The notes below the pieces were generated by a model, which was not told where the DNA came from, did no database searches, and saw only the letters and a list, made by a program, of their open reading frames with translations. A program made the translations under genes and the position numbers. This document shows positions 1 through 5,579 of a DNA stretch of 10,784 nt, in pieces (within the stretch, counting starts at the first letter, position 1; the number at the start of each line of letters is the position of its first letter). This DNA is from Gemmatimonadota bacterium (GTDB taxonomy: Bacteria > Gemmatimonadota > Gemmatimonadetes > Longimicrobiales > Gaopeijiaceae): positions 1-10,784 of the forward strand of contig JAHHMJ010000638.1 of NCBI GenBank assembly GCA_018678395.1, given 5' to 3'.

Positions 1-311
1 GATCCATCCGACCGGTAGGCGACCACGGCCTCGTCGACCGGCTCCGTGAAGGAGGGCCACCCCGTGCCGGACTCGAACTTCTCGGCGGCATCGAAGAGCG
101 GGGTGTCGCAGCACACACAGGCGTAGAGACCGGGCTCGAAGAGGCTGCACATCTCCGAGCTGAACGGACGCTCCGTCGCGGCTCGACGGGTCACCTGGAA
201 TGCATCCGGCGAGAGGCGGTCGCGCCACTCGGCCGCGGTCTGCTCGACCCGTCGAGGCGGGTCCGGGTTGGCGCCGTTGGCGAATCCGAGGATCTGAGCC
301 CAGGTCAGCAT
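1..311 (-). CDS. msrB: Peptide-methionine (R)-S-oxide reductase MsrB, 3' end cut by window edge
   Basis: MsrB reduces the R epimer of methionine sulfoxide in proteins, repairing oxidative damage with thioredoxin-type reductant. About 103 residues are visible from ATG 311. The N-terminus begins MLTWAQILGFANG and contains VTRRAATERPFSSEMC, EPGLYACVCCDTPLF and KFESGTGWPSF, which are hallmark SelR-domain blocks. The CVCC pair is the first half of the zinc-binding CxxC set. The second CxxC and the catalytic Cys near the C-terminus lie beyond base 1, so activity cannot be judged. No signal peptide is seen, so a cytoplasmic enzyme is expected. The N-terminal layout matches the single-domain MsrB common in Bacteroidota and relatives. 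No strong Shine-Dalgarno precedes the start. It lies 91 bases downstream of the SDR gene on the same strand, and co-transcription is possible but not shown. Confidence 0.93.
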   Translation of the reverse strand, partial: MLTWAQILGFANGANPDPPRRVEQTAAEWRDRLSPDAFQVTRRAATERPFSSEMCSLFEPGLYACVCCDTPLFDAAEKFESGTGWPSFTEPVDEAVVAYRSDG

Positions 312-402
312 GGCATTCGGGGTGCGAGGAGTCCGTAAATCGGTGAAAGCACTGAGGTGCCCACGAGGTTCCCGAAGCGCCGGATCGATCGGCGATCAGG
401 CG

Positions 403-1203
403 TCAGGGCGCCCGCACGGACGACAGTCCTCCATCGACCCCGATCACCTGACCGGTCACCCAATCGGTCGCGGGGTCGAGCAGCCAATCGAGGGCCTTCG
501 CCACGTCGTCGGGCTGTCCGATTCGACCGAGAGCGTGGAGGCTACGGGACATCTCCAGGGCGCGCTCGTTGGAGGTGATCCGCGCCGCGAGCGGTGTGTC
601 GACGAGTCCCGGAGCGACGGCGTTGATCCGGATTCCGGCCCGCGCGTAGGTCGCGGCCGCGGAGCGCACCAGGCCCTCGATCCCGGCCTTGGCGGCGGCG
701 ATGGCTTCGTGATTCGGAAGTCCGATGCTCGCCGCGGCCGTCGACAACAGAGCGATCCGGACGTCCCCCTTCTCACGCGAACACACGCGACCCACCGCCC
801 GCACGAGGGCGAAGGCCGAGCGGAGGTTCTGTCCGACCGTCTCGTCGAAGTCGGACTCCGAAACCAGGTGCGCCGGCTTCAGGAGGATCGATCCCACACA
901 GTTCACGGCCCCGAACAGAGTGCCCCGCTCGTGGATCTCGCGGACGACGGCTTCGACGGCGCCGAAATCCCGGGCATCGACCACCTTCGTGTCGCAACCG
1001 GTCTCGGCGGCCAACGCCTCGAGCGATGCGGGGGTCCGGCCCGCGGCCACGACTCGGACGCCTCGGCGCGTCAGAATGCGTGTGAGCGCAGATCCGATCC
1101 CTCCGGATCCTCCGAGGATGAGGACCGTCCGGTCGGACCGGGCCGGGTCCTCGGGGGTGGACGAGGGGGATGCGTTTCGCATGTCCGGAGACGAAGAGTT
1201 CAT
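403..1203 (-). CDS. Short-chain dehydrogenase/reductase (SDR) family protein with substituted catalytic Ser and Tyr
   Basis: This 266-residue Rossmann-fold SDR has a poorly conserved 25-residue N-terminal extension. The cofactor motif GGSGGIG is at 31-37, and an Arg follows strand 2 (AGR, 54-56), hinting at NADP(H). An acidic pair DARD is at 76-79, an NNAG-like NCVG at 101-104, and the helix-4 Asn at 126 (QNLRSA). The C-terminal blocks are INAVAPGLVDTP (193-204) and VTGQVIGVDGGL (249-260). Aligned with FabG-type SDRs, the catalytic Ser position is Thr155, the catalytic Tyr position is Ile168, and only Lys172 of the Ser-Tyr-Lys set remains (NHEAIAAAKAG). The rest is well preserved, so this is a divergent subfamily rather than decay. 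The substrate is unknown; a non-standard reaction or a binding role are both possible. It is divergent from the FAD oxidoreductase gene, with a shared 93-bp promoter region. The ATG at 1203 was chosen because the frame further upstream runs antisense through that gene. Confidence 0.93.
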   Translation of the reverse strand: MNSSSPDMRNASPSSTPEDPARSDRTVLILGGSGGIGSALTRILTRRGVRVVAAGRTPASLEALAAETGCDTKVVDARDFGAVEAVVREIHERGTLFGAVNCVGSILLKPAHLVSESDFDETVGQNLRSAFALVRAVGRVCSREKGDVRIALLSTAAASIGLPNHEAIAAAKAGIEGLVRSAAATYARAGIRINAVAPGLVDTPLAARITSNERALEMSRSLHALGRIGQPDDVAKALDWLLDPATDWVTGQVIGVDGGLSSVRAP

Positions 1204-1218
1204 GGGCGCAGACAGCCG

Positions 1219-1258
1219 TTGAAGTGTTGTATAATTTAAAGATGTACAAACATAACAC
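1219..1258. promoter_or_regulatory. Divergent promoter/operator region between SDR and FAD oxidoreductase genes
   Basis: This is an AT-rich island in otherwise GC-rich DNA. On the plus strand there is a perfect -10 hexamer TATAAT at 1230-1235, about 60 bases before the FAD oxidoreductase start. No good -35 lies 16-18 bases upstream, which suggests activator dependence. On the minus strand TATACA (1233-1228) could be the -10 for the SDR gene, with a leader of roughly 20 bases. TGTATA at 1228-1233 and the palindrome TGTACA at 1243-1248 are 15 bases apart. TTGTA (1227-1231) and TACAA (1245-1249) form an inverted repeat, flanked by GTGTT (1224-1228) and AACAC (1254-1258). The -10 is read directly; the operator role is inference. 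Confidence 0.5.
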
Positions 1259-1296
1259 CACGCCCCCCTTTCCGTTCCTCGATAGCCGGAGCCCCG

Positions 1297-2580
1297 ATGA
1301 CGAGCCGCATTCCCCCGACCGAATCCGCCGACGCCGAAGTCGACATCGACGTCGTGATCGTGGGTGCGGGCCTGGCGGGCCTGTCCTGCGCGCGATACCT
1401 CGCGGCCGGTGGCTTGGCGGTGCGCGTGTTCGAGGCCGAGGCCGAGGTCGGAGGGCGCGTGCGTACCGACGAGGTGGACGGCTTTCGTCTCGACCGTGGG
1501 TTCCAGGTCCTCTTGACCGCCTACGACGAGGTCTGGCGCCTCGTCGACCGGGATCGGCTCGCACTCGGCCGGTTCGAGCCGGGAAGTCGCATCTGGCAAG
1601 GCGGCGCCTTCCACGATCTCCCCGACGCCTTCCGTGAGCCGGGACGCATCGGTGCTGCGCTGCGTTCGCCGGTGGCGCCCCTGGCCGACAAACTCCGGGT
1701 CGCGCGCATGCGCTCGACGGCGCTCATGGGAGCCGATCTCGGCGAGCCCAGCGACGATGGCAGGCGGTCGACGCTCGACGAACTGCGCGCGAGGGGATTC
1801 AGCGAGCGGTTCATCGATGGGTTCTTCCGTCCGTTCCTCGGCGGGGTCTTCCTCGATCGAGCCCTCTCGGCCCCCGCGTCTCTGTTCCAGTACCTGTTCC
1901 GCTGCTTCGCGTCGGGCGATGCGACGATTCCCGCCGGCGGAATGGGTCGCCTGCCCGAGGCGATCGCCGAGCCGCTGGGCGACGCGGTCACGACCGGGAT
2001 CCGGGTGCGGGCCGTGGGCCCGGACTCCGTCGAACTGGAGAACGGTTCGCGGGTGCGGGCGCGGCGTGTGGTGATCGCGACCGAGGCGGCCGCAGCGGCG
2101 GCGTTGACGGGTGAGGCGTCGCCGAGCTCGACGCGAGCGGTCACGGCCTGGTTCGCCGCCCGCACGGCACCGATCGAGCGACCGGTGCTCCTTCTCGACG
2201 GAGCGGGGGAGGGGCCGGTCAACCACCTCGCGGTGGTCACGGAAGTGGCCGAGGGCCTGGCGCCCGAGGGGTGGTCGCTGGTAGCCGCATCCGGCTCGGA
2301 GCCCTTCACCGGCCCGGTCGAGACCTTCGTGCCGCGCGCGCTCGAGCAGATGAAGCGGTGGTTCGGGGCGGACGTCGAGCGCTGGGGACACCTGAAGACG
2401 CACGAGATCCCTCACGCGCTGCCCAGCGTGGATCGTTCGTCGGCGCCGACCCCGGGCTTCCGAGTGGGGTCCGACGGGATCGTGCGTGTGGGCGACCACG
2501 AGGCGTTCGCGGCCATCCAGGGCGCCCTGCGTTCCGGCCGCCGAGCGGCAGAATGGATTCTGGCCGAGGAGTCCGACTGA
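1297..2580 (+). CDS. FAD-dependent oxidoreductase, amine-oxidase / phytoene-desaturase-like superfamily
   Basis: This 427-residue flavoprotein has a full-length monoamine-oxidase-like fold. The N-terminal dinucleotide-binding motif VGAGLAGLSCARYL begins at 22. It is followed by the ribose-binding acidic residue E46 and the GGRVRT block at 52-57. Next comes a distinctive GFRLDRGFQVLLTAY at 62-76. In the middle, PAGGMGRLPEAIAE (212-225) is the substrate-domain signature typical of protoporphyrinogen oxidase and carotene desaturase relatives. The C-terminal VGDHEAFAAIQGALRSGRRA (398-417) is the usual second FAD-contact motif. The substrate cannot be named; no other carotenoid or heme genes are in the window. 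There is no signal peptide, so it is cytoplasmic or peripheral. The start at 1297 lies just before the conserved fold, with only a weak ribosome site. It is divergent from the SDR gene, and the pair may act in one redox pathway. Confidence 0.93.
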   Translation: MTSRIPPTESADAEVDIDVVIVGAGLAGLSCARYLAAGGLAVRVFEAEAEVGGRVRTDEVDGFRLDRGFQVLLTAYDEVWRLVDRDRLALGRFEPGSRIWQGGAFHDLPDAFREPGRIGAALRSPVAPLADKLRVARMRSTALMGADLGEPSDDGRRSTLDELRARGFSERFIDGFFRPFLGGVFLDRALSAPASLFQYLFRCFASGDATIPAGGMGRLPEAIAEPLGDAVTTGIRVRAVGPDSVELENGSRVRARRVVIATEAAAAAALTGEASPSSTRAVTAWFAARTAPIERPVLLLDGAGEGPVNHLAVVTEVAEGLAPEGWSLVAASGSEPFTGPVETFVPRALEQMKRWFGADVERWGHLKTHEIPHALPSVDRSSAPTPGFRVGSDGIVRVGDHEAFAAIQGALRSGRRAAEWILAEESD

Positions 2581-2661
2581 GCGGCGCTGGCGTCACCGTC
2601 GTCGATCGTGTCCATTGGAAGGCCCGCACCGAGTTGCCGGTGACCCCGACCCGAGGACGAC

Positions 2662-3174
2662 ATGAAGCTGCGGCGACGATCGAAGGAGGGCGGCGCGCCG
2701 TCCCCGCCGCCGGCGCGTCGCCGGGCGCTGCGCGGCATGGTGCAGGTGGTCGCCGGTGAGGCCTGGGCGTCGATTCGGGCCGGGTGGGAGGGGTCGATAC
2801 GAGTCGCCCTCGTGGTGGCGAACTTCGGGCGCCGGGATCTGACCCTCCAGGACCTCCACCTTCGTCACGTGCGCATCGGGCCGACCCACGTCGCCGACCC
2901 GCGACCTCTGGCCGAGGAGCGGGGCATCCGCCTCGGCGCGCACAGCGCGACCCGGGTCTTCCTCGACCTCCGTTTGAGCGCGGACGACGTCGCGCGCCTG
3001 CGGCGCGGCTTCGAGCCGGCCGCGAACCGGTCGTCCAGCCCGCGTGTGGACATGGAATGCGCCGGGGATCTGGTGGTGCGCCGCAGGATTCGTCAGCATG
3101 CCGAGCCCTTTCTGCTCGACCACATGGCCGTCGCCTGGACCGTGGCCGAGGACGGCGTGTCCGGCGGGGGCTGA
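2662..3174 (+). CDS. Hypothetical protein, basic N-terminus and predicted beta-rich core
   Basis: I do not recognise this 170-residue protein. The first 25 residues are Arg/Lys/Pro-rich and probably disordered. From about 27 the chain alternates as beta strands (GSIRVALVVANFGRRDLTL, 44-62; THVADP, 75-80; HSATRVFLDLRL, 94-105). A short charged helix (SADDVARLRRG, 106-116) and further strands follow to the end. The order of a VxNFG-type strand, a loop and an xGAHSxTRVxLDLxL strand faintly recalls LEA14/WHy-like beta sandwiches, but this is only a resemblance. There is no signal peptide or membrane segment, and the single Cys is C133. Start support is good: GAGGA at 2653-2657, four bases before ATG. 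Codons end in G or C as in neighbouring genes, favouring a real gene over the antisense frames. It follows the FAD oxidoreductase gene by 81 bases on the same strand and is convergent with the Cys-rich gene. Confidence 0.72.
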   Translation: MKLRRRSKEGGAPSPPPARRRALRGMVQVVAGEAWASIRAGWEGSIRVALVVANFGRRDLTLQDLHLRHVRIGPTHVADPRPLAEERGIRLGAHSATRVFLDLRLSADDVARLRRGFEPAANRSSSPRVDMECAGDLVVRRRIRQHAEPFLLDHMAVAWTVAEDGVSGGG

Positions 3175-3215
3175 CCGGCGTCGCCGGCTCGGATGACCGG
3201 GGCCGCCCTGCCGGG

Positions 3216-4001
3216 TTACTTCGGCGACGAGGGACTCGGCAGGACCGGCAGGAAGTGGGTGTCGCGCGGGTCGAGCCCGTCCTCGTGCCAGCGCTCGCGC
3301 ACTCGCTCGAGGTCGTCACACCACCAGTCGTTGCAGGTGTCGCTCCGCAGCGATCGGGGCAGCCGGCATCCGGTCGGTCCCTGGAATACGCATCCGCCGT
3401 CGAGTCGGGTCGGACCGAGGAAGACCTCGTAGACGGCCAGCAGGTCCGAGGAATCCAGATCGGGACGCGAACGTCGGATGCGGGTGAGGCTCGCGTCGTC
3501 GAGGAAGGCGTGGACGCCGCCGCGAGCGCAGCACCACCCCCGGCAGGCTGCACAGGCCGCGGACAGCGCTTCGGCCCGCCGCTCGGCGAGCGCGGGCTCA
3601 TCGGTCTCGTCGGTCTGCTCGTGGCTGGGGCTGGGGATGGCGCCTTCGCGGGTCTCGGCCGCCCCCCGCGCGGTGTCCAGCAGACGGCGGAGGTGGACAC
3701 GGAAGGCCTCCGCCGCGTCGTGGTCCAGGGGTCGAGGGGAGGCGGAATTCGCCGGCACGACGGCCCAGTCGACCTCCGCTGGATCGATTCCCCGCTCGCG
3801 CAGCAGGGCCTCGGCTCGTCTGCGGCGTGCCTCGTCCTCGTCACGGTCGGTCGCGTTGCGGCGCTCGAGCGCAGCCACCCGACAGGCGAGGCGCCCGCAG
3901 GCTCCGTCCAGATCGGCGACCTGAAGCGGGTCTACGGGCGCCTCACAGACGCTGCAGCGGTGGACCGCGGCGTAGCCGAGTCGGGGCGCGTTCCGGATCA
4001 G
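3216..4001 (-). CDS. Cysteine-rich, probable metal-binding protein, CxxCxxCC (YkgJ-like) type; probable CTG start
   Basis: The protein has about 261 residues if it starts at CTG 4001. Three cysteine groups are visible. The first is C16-x2-C19 with C35 and C40, a zinc-ribbon-like knuckle. The second is C150-x2-C153-x3-C157-C158 followed by ARGGVHAFL. The third is C204, C212, C223 and C228 in GGCVFQGPTGCRLPRSLRS plus DTCNDWWC. The last two groups match the layout of the CxxCxxCC family (YkgJ-like), whose members are thought to bind zinc or an iron-sulfur cluster. Between them (45-145) is a charged, helical, variable linker. No signal peptide is seen. Function is unknown. No ATG, GTG or TTG is in frame between the first CxxC and a distant ATG at 4277 lying deep inside the upstream gene. 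The CTG overlaps that gene's stop as CTGA, so coupled translation is the simplest reading, though the start is uncertain. It is second in an operon with the repeat protein. Confidence 0.78.
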   Translation of the reverse strand: MIRNAPRLGYAAVHRCSVCEAPVDPLQVADLDGACGRLACRVAALERRNATDRDEDEARRRRAEALLRERGIDPAEVDWAVVPANSASPRPLDHDAAEAFRVHLRRLLDTARGAAETREGAIPSPSHEQTDETDEPALAERRAEALSAACAACRGWCCARGGVHAFLDDASLTRIRRSRPDLDSSDLLAVYEVFLGPTRLDGGCVFQGPTGCRLPRSLRSDTCNDWWCDDLERVRERWHEDGLDPRDTHFLPVLPSPSSPK

Positions 4002-5245
4002 GTGTCGATCCGCAGTTCGCGGAAATCCGCCCAGCGAACCACGCGCTCGCCGTCCTCGCCCTCCACCCGCACGCCTCGGTTGCCACGGTCGACGTCCTGG
4101 CTGTCGGTGAGCAGGAACGTGCGTCCGTCCCGGAGGGTGACCCGGGATCCGGACTCCACCCTCTCGATGCTCCGGACCTGGCCGAACTCCACGAAGAACT
4201 CGGCGTCGTCGAGATGCCCGTTGAGGATCTCCCAGCCGAACGCTTCGTCCAGATCCCACGTGATGGCCCCGCGCCACGAATCCCCGCTGGAGCCGACCAC
4301 CGTTCCCTCGACGCGTCCGGTGTGCTCGAACGTCCCCCGATGCGGGAGATCGTCCGCCGGAAAGAAATCGACGGAGTCGAAGTCACGCCACTCGACGCGC
4401 ACCTGGCCGAGGCCCGGGTCGGATACCGTGATTCCGGAGTTGCGGGAGTCGACGTCGTTGGTCCCCAGCATGTGCAGTGTCTCGCCGTCGTGGAGGATGA
4501 CCTCGGCCCCGCTCGGTCCACGGCGCTCGATCGATGCGATCGCGCCGAAGGGCACGGCCACGTCCCGACCGTCCACCTCACCGTCGAGCACGTCCGAGCC
4601 GTGGATCTCGTCGATGTCCCAGGTGACGAAGCCGACGAACTCGTGCCCGTCACGCGTGGTCACGCGCCCGTGCAGCCGCTGTTCGGTGGTGCGGGCGTCC
4701 TCCGGTGCGCTGCGGAACCGCACTTCGTCGAGGTCGCTCCAGGAGAGTTCGTGGCTCGCGCCGTCGAGGCTCTCCACGACGAGTCGCCGCATGCCGCTGC
4801 CGAGGTCGGTGGAGTGCCCGGCCAGCTCGGCGACGTCGCCCGATCGCATGACCACCGCCGCGTGCCCGCTACCGAGTACCTCGATGCGGTCGATGTGGCC
4901 GAAGCGCACGCCGGTCTGGGTCGAGCGGCCGTCCATCTTCGAGGCGTCCAGGAGGTCGGCCCAGCTGCCCTCGTTGCGGTCCCAGCGCAGGAATCCCTCG
5001 AGCACGGCCCCCGAGGTGGTGACCACCTCGCCGTAGAGCCGTTCCGCCCCGGCGGTGATCACGGTCGGGGCCTCGACGACGATCGGGGCGGCCCGGTCGA
5101 CGCGGACCTCGACCACGGGCGCGACCCGGATCTCGTGGACTCGCGCACTTCCGGAGGCGAACAGAGCCGCAGTCGCGGCGAGCCCGACGACCGCCGAGCC
5201 GGCGATCAGTGTGACGTTTCTCAGATCTTCCCCGAACCGTGGCAT
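3998..5245 (-). CDS. Membrane-anchored protein with three tandem 121-residue repeats, function unknown
   Basis: The protein has 415 residues. A short cytoplasmic head (MPRFGEDLRN) precedes one hydrophobic segment at about 11-31 (TLIAGSAVVGLAATAALFAS), probably an uncleaved signal anchor. A linker rich in Val, Ala and Pro follows to about 67. Three units then follow, starting RLYG at 69, RLHG at 190 and RVEG at 311, exactly 121 residues apart. Each unit has the same order of motifs: G.V....G....G...WD.DE, D.L.G, V.FG.I..IE, V.L.DG....L, D....N.GI.V, then V.W.DF..V.F. Most of each unit reads as beta strands, suggesting a periplasmic beta-rich surface for ligand or partner binding. I do not recognise the family. 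The start is secure: AGGAGG at 5252-5257 lies six bases before ATG. It is the first gene of an operon with the Cys-rich gene, whose probable start overlaps this stop. The large antisense frames here are shadows. Confidence 0.88.
   Translation of the reverse strand: MPRFGEDLRNVTLIAGSAVVGLAATAALFASGSARVHEIRVAPVVEVRVDRAAPIVVEAPTVITAGAERLYGEVVTTSGAVLEGFLRWDRNEGSWADLLDASKMDGRSTQTGVRFGHIDRIEVLGSGHAAVVMRSGDVAELAGHSTDLGSGMRRLVVESLDGASHELSWSDLDEVRFRSAPEDARTTEQRLHGRVTTRDGHEFVGFVTWDIDEIHGSDVLDGEVDGRDVAVPFGAIASIERRGPSGAEVILHDGETLHMLGTNDVDSRNSGITVSDPGLGQVRVEWRDFDSVDFFPADDLPHRGTFEHTGRVEGTVVGSSGDSWRGAITWDLDEAFGWEILNGHLDDAEFFVEFGQVRSIERVESGSRVTLRDGRTFLLTDSQDVDRGNRGVRVEGEDGERVVRWADFRELRIDT
4007..5041 (-). repeat. 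Three tandem coding repeats, 363-bp period
   Basis: The units occupy about 5041-4715, 4678-4364 and 4315-4007 within the membrane-anchored repeat gene. The start-to-start distance is 363 bp (121 codons) for both steps. Units 2 and 3 look closest to each other (GxxTWDxDE, GTND/DSQD, RNSGI/RGNRGV). Unit 1 shares the same order but is more diverged in its middle. The identity is at protein level; no long exact DNA repeat is evident, so duplication was ancient. Confidence 0.8.
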
Positions 5246-5579
5246 CCCCCCCCTCCTCGACGATGTGTCACCGCGCGTACGTGCGGTGGTTCCTACGGCG
5301 CCTGCCGCGGCATCGTTTCAGCGCCTCGGAGACGCAACTCGGCAGCCTCCGCACGTCGGATGAGACGCGCCCGCACCGCCGATCCGTTGCACGAGGGGGC
5401 GGAGGGCGTGGCGCGATCGAGGGTATTGTCACCTATGTGGGACACAGCAGGTGGCGTGGGAGGGGGCGATCGCGTAGCGGATAAATCACGGAAAACGTTG
5501 CAGGAAAGTGTTTTAATAAGATGGCACGCCCCTTGAATGAACATGGGTGTACCTGGATACCCCAAGACGGGAGGCGGTT
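5246..5579. other. Gene-free divergent intergenic region, 334 bp
   Basis: No credible gene is seen on either strand; the short frames here lack family motifs and normal composition. The left end holds the Shine-Dalgarno of the minus-strand repeat-protein gene (AGGAGG, minus, 5252-5257). From 5246 to about 5480 the DNA is GC-rich, with a small dyad TGTG-GGA-CACA at 5436-5446. The stretch 5480-5520 turns AT-rich and contains AAAAC (5492-5496) and GTTTT (5510-5514) as an inverted repeat. A sigma-54-like element follows, and then the Shine-Dalgarno GGGAGG (5569-5574) of the plus-strand gene. I could not pick a convincing -35/-10 pair for the minus-strand operon. Confidence 0.7.
5522..5537 (+). 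promoter_or_regulatory. Probable sigma-54 (RpoN) -24/-12 promoter
   Basis: The element reads TGGCACG, four bases, then TTGAA, against the known consensus TGGCACG-N4-TTGCW. GG is at 5523-5524, and ten bases later comes GA at 5535-5536 instead of the canonical GC. It is therefore a one-base departure at an important position, with the -24 half perfect. Transcription would start near 5547-5549, giving a leader of about 32 bases with the ribosome site GGGAGG inside it. It is in the correct orientation and position for the Arg-rich exported protein gene. Sigma-54 promoters need an AAA+ enhancer-binding activator; none is encoded here. Confidence 0.55.

Noticed and set aside
348..359. Small hairpin GCAC-TGAG-GTGC in the SDR-msrB gap as terminator or attenuator.
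   Set aside because: A four-base stem with no extension and no T-tract is expected by chance in this DNA.
403..2499. A 698-codon minus-strand open frame that continues the SDR frame antisense through the whole FAD oxidoreductase gene.
   Set aside because: Only the last 266 codons carry SDR motifs. The rest is Arg/His/Pro-rich low-information sequence opposite a well-supported flavoprotein, so it is a product of GC-rich codon use, not a fusion.
3175..3187. CCGGCG-T-CGCCGG between the convergent beta-rich and Cys-rich genes as a terminator.
   Set aside because: After allowing a minimal loop only four stem pairs remain and there is no T-run, so it is too weak to call.
2306..3844. Long minus-strand frame (512 codons) crossing the hypothetical beta-rich gene and the Cys-rich gene.
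   Set aside because: Composition is Arg/Pro/Ser-rich with no family motifs, and it overlaps better-supported genes in other frames.
2784..5036. Long plus-strand frame (750 codons) antisense to the Cys-rich and repeat-protein genes, plus a 569-codon frame at 3827-5536.
   Set aside because: Both are low-complexity mirror frames of clear minus-strand genes, lacking signal peptides or recognisable domains.
5547..5579. Upstream GTG start at 5547 for the Arg-rich exported protein, adding 11 residues.
   Set aside because: The predicted sigma-54 start site falls at about this base, GGGAGG sits properly before ATG 5580, and the extra residues would spoil the signal peptide's n-region.
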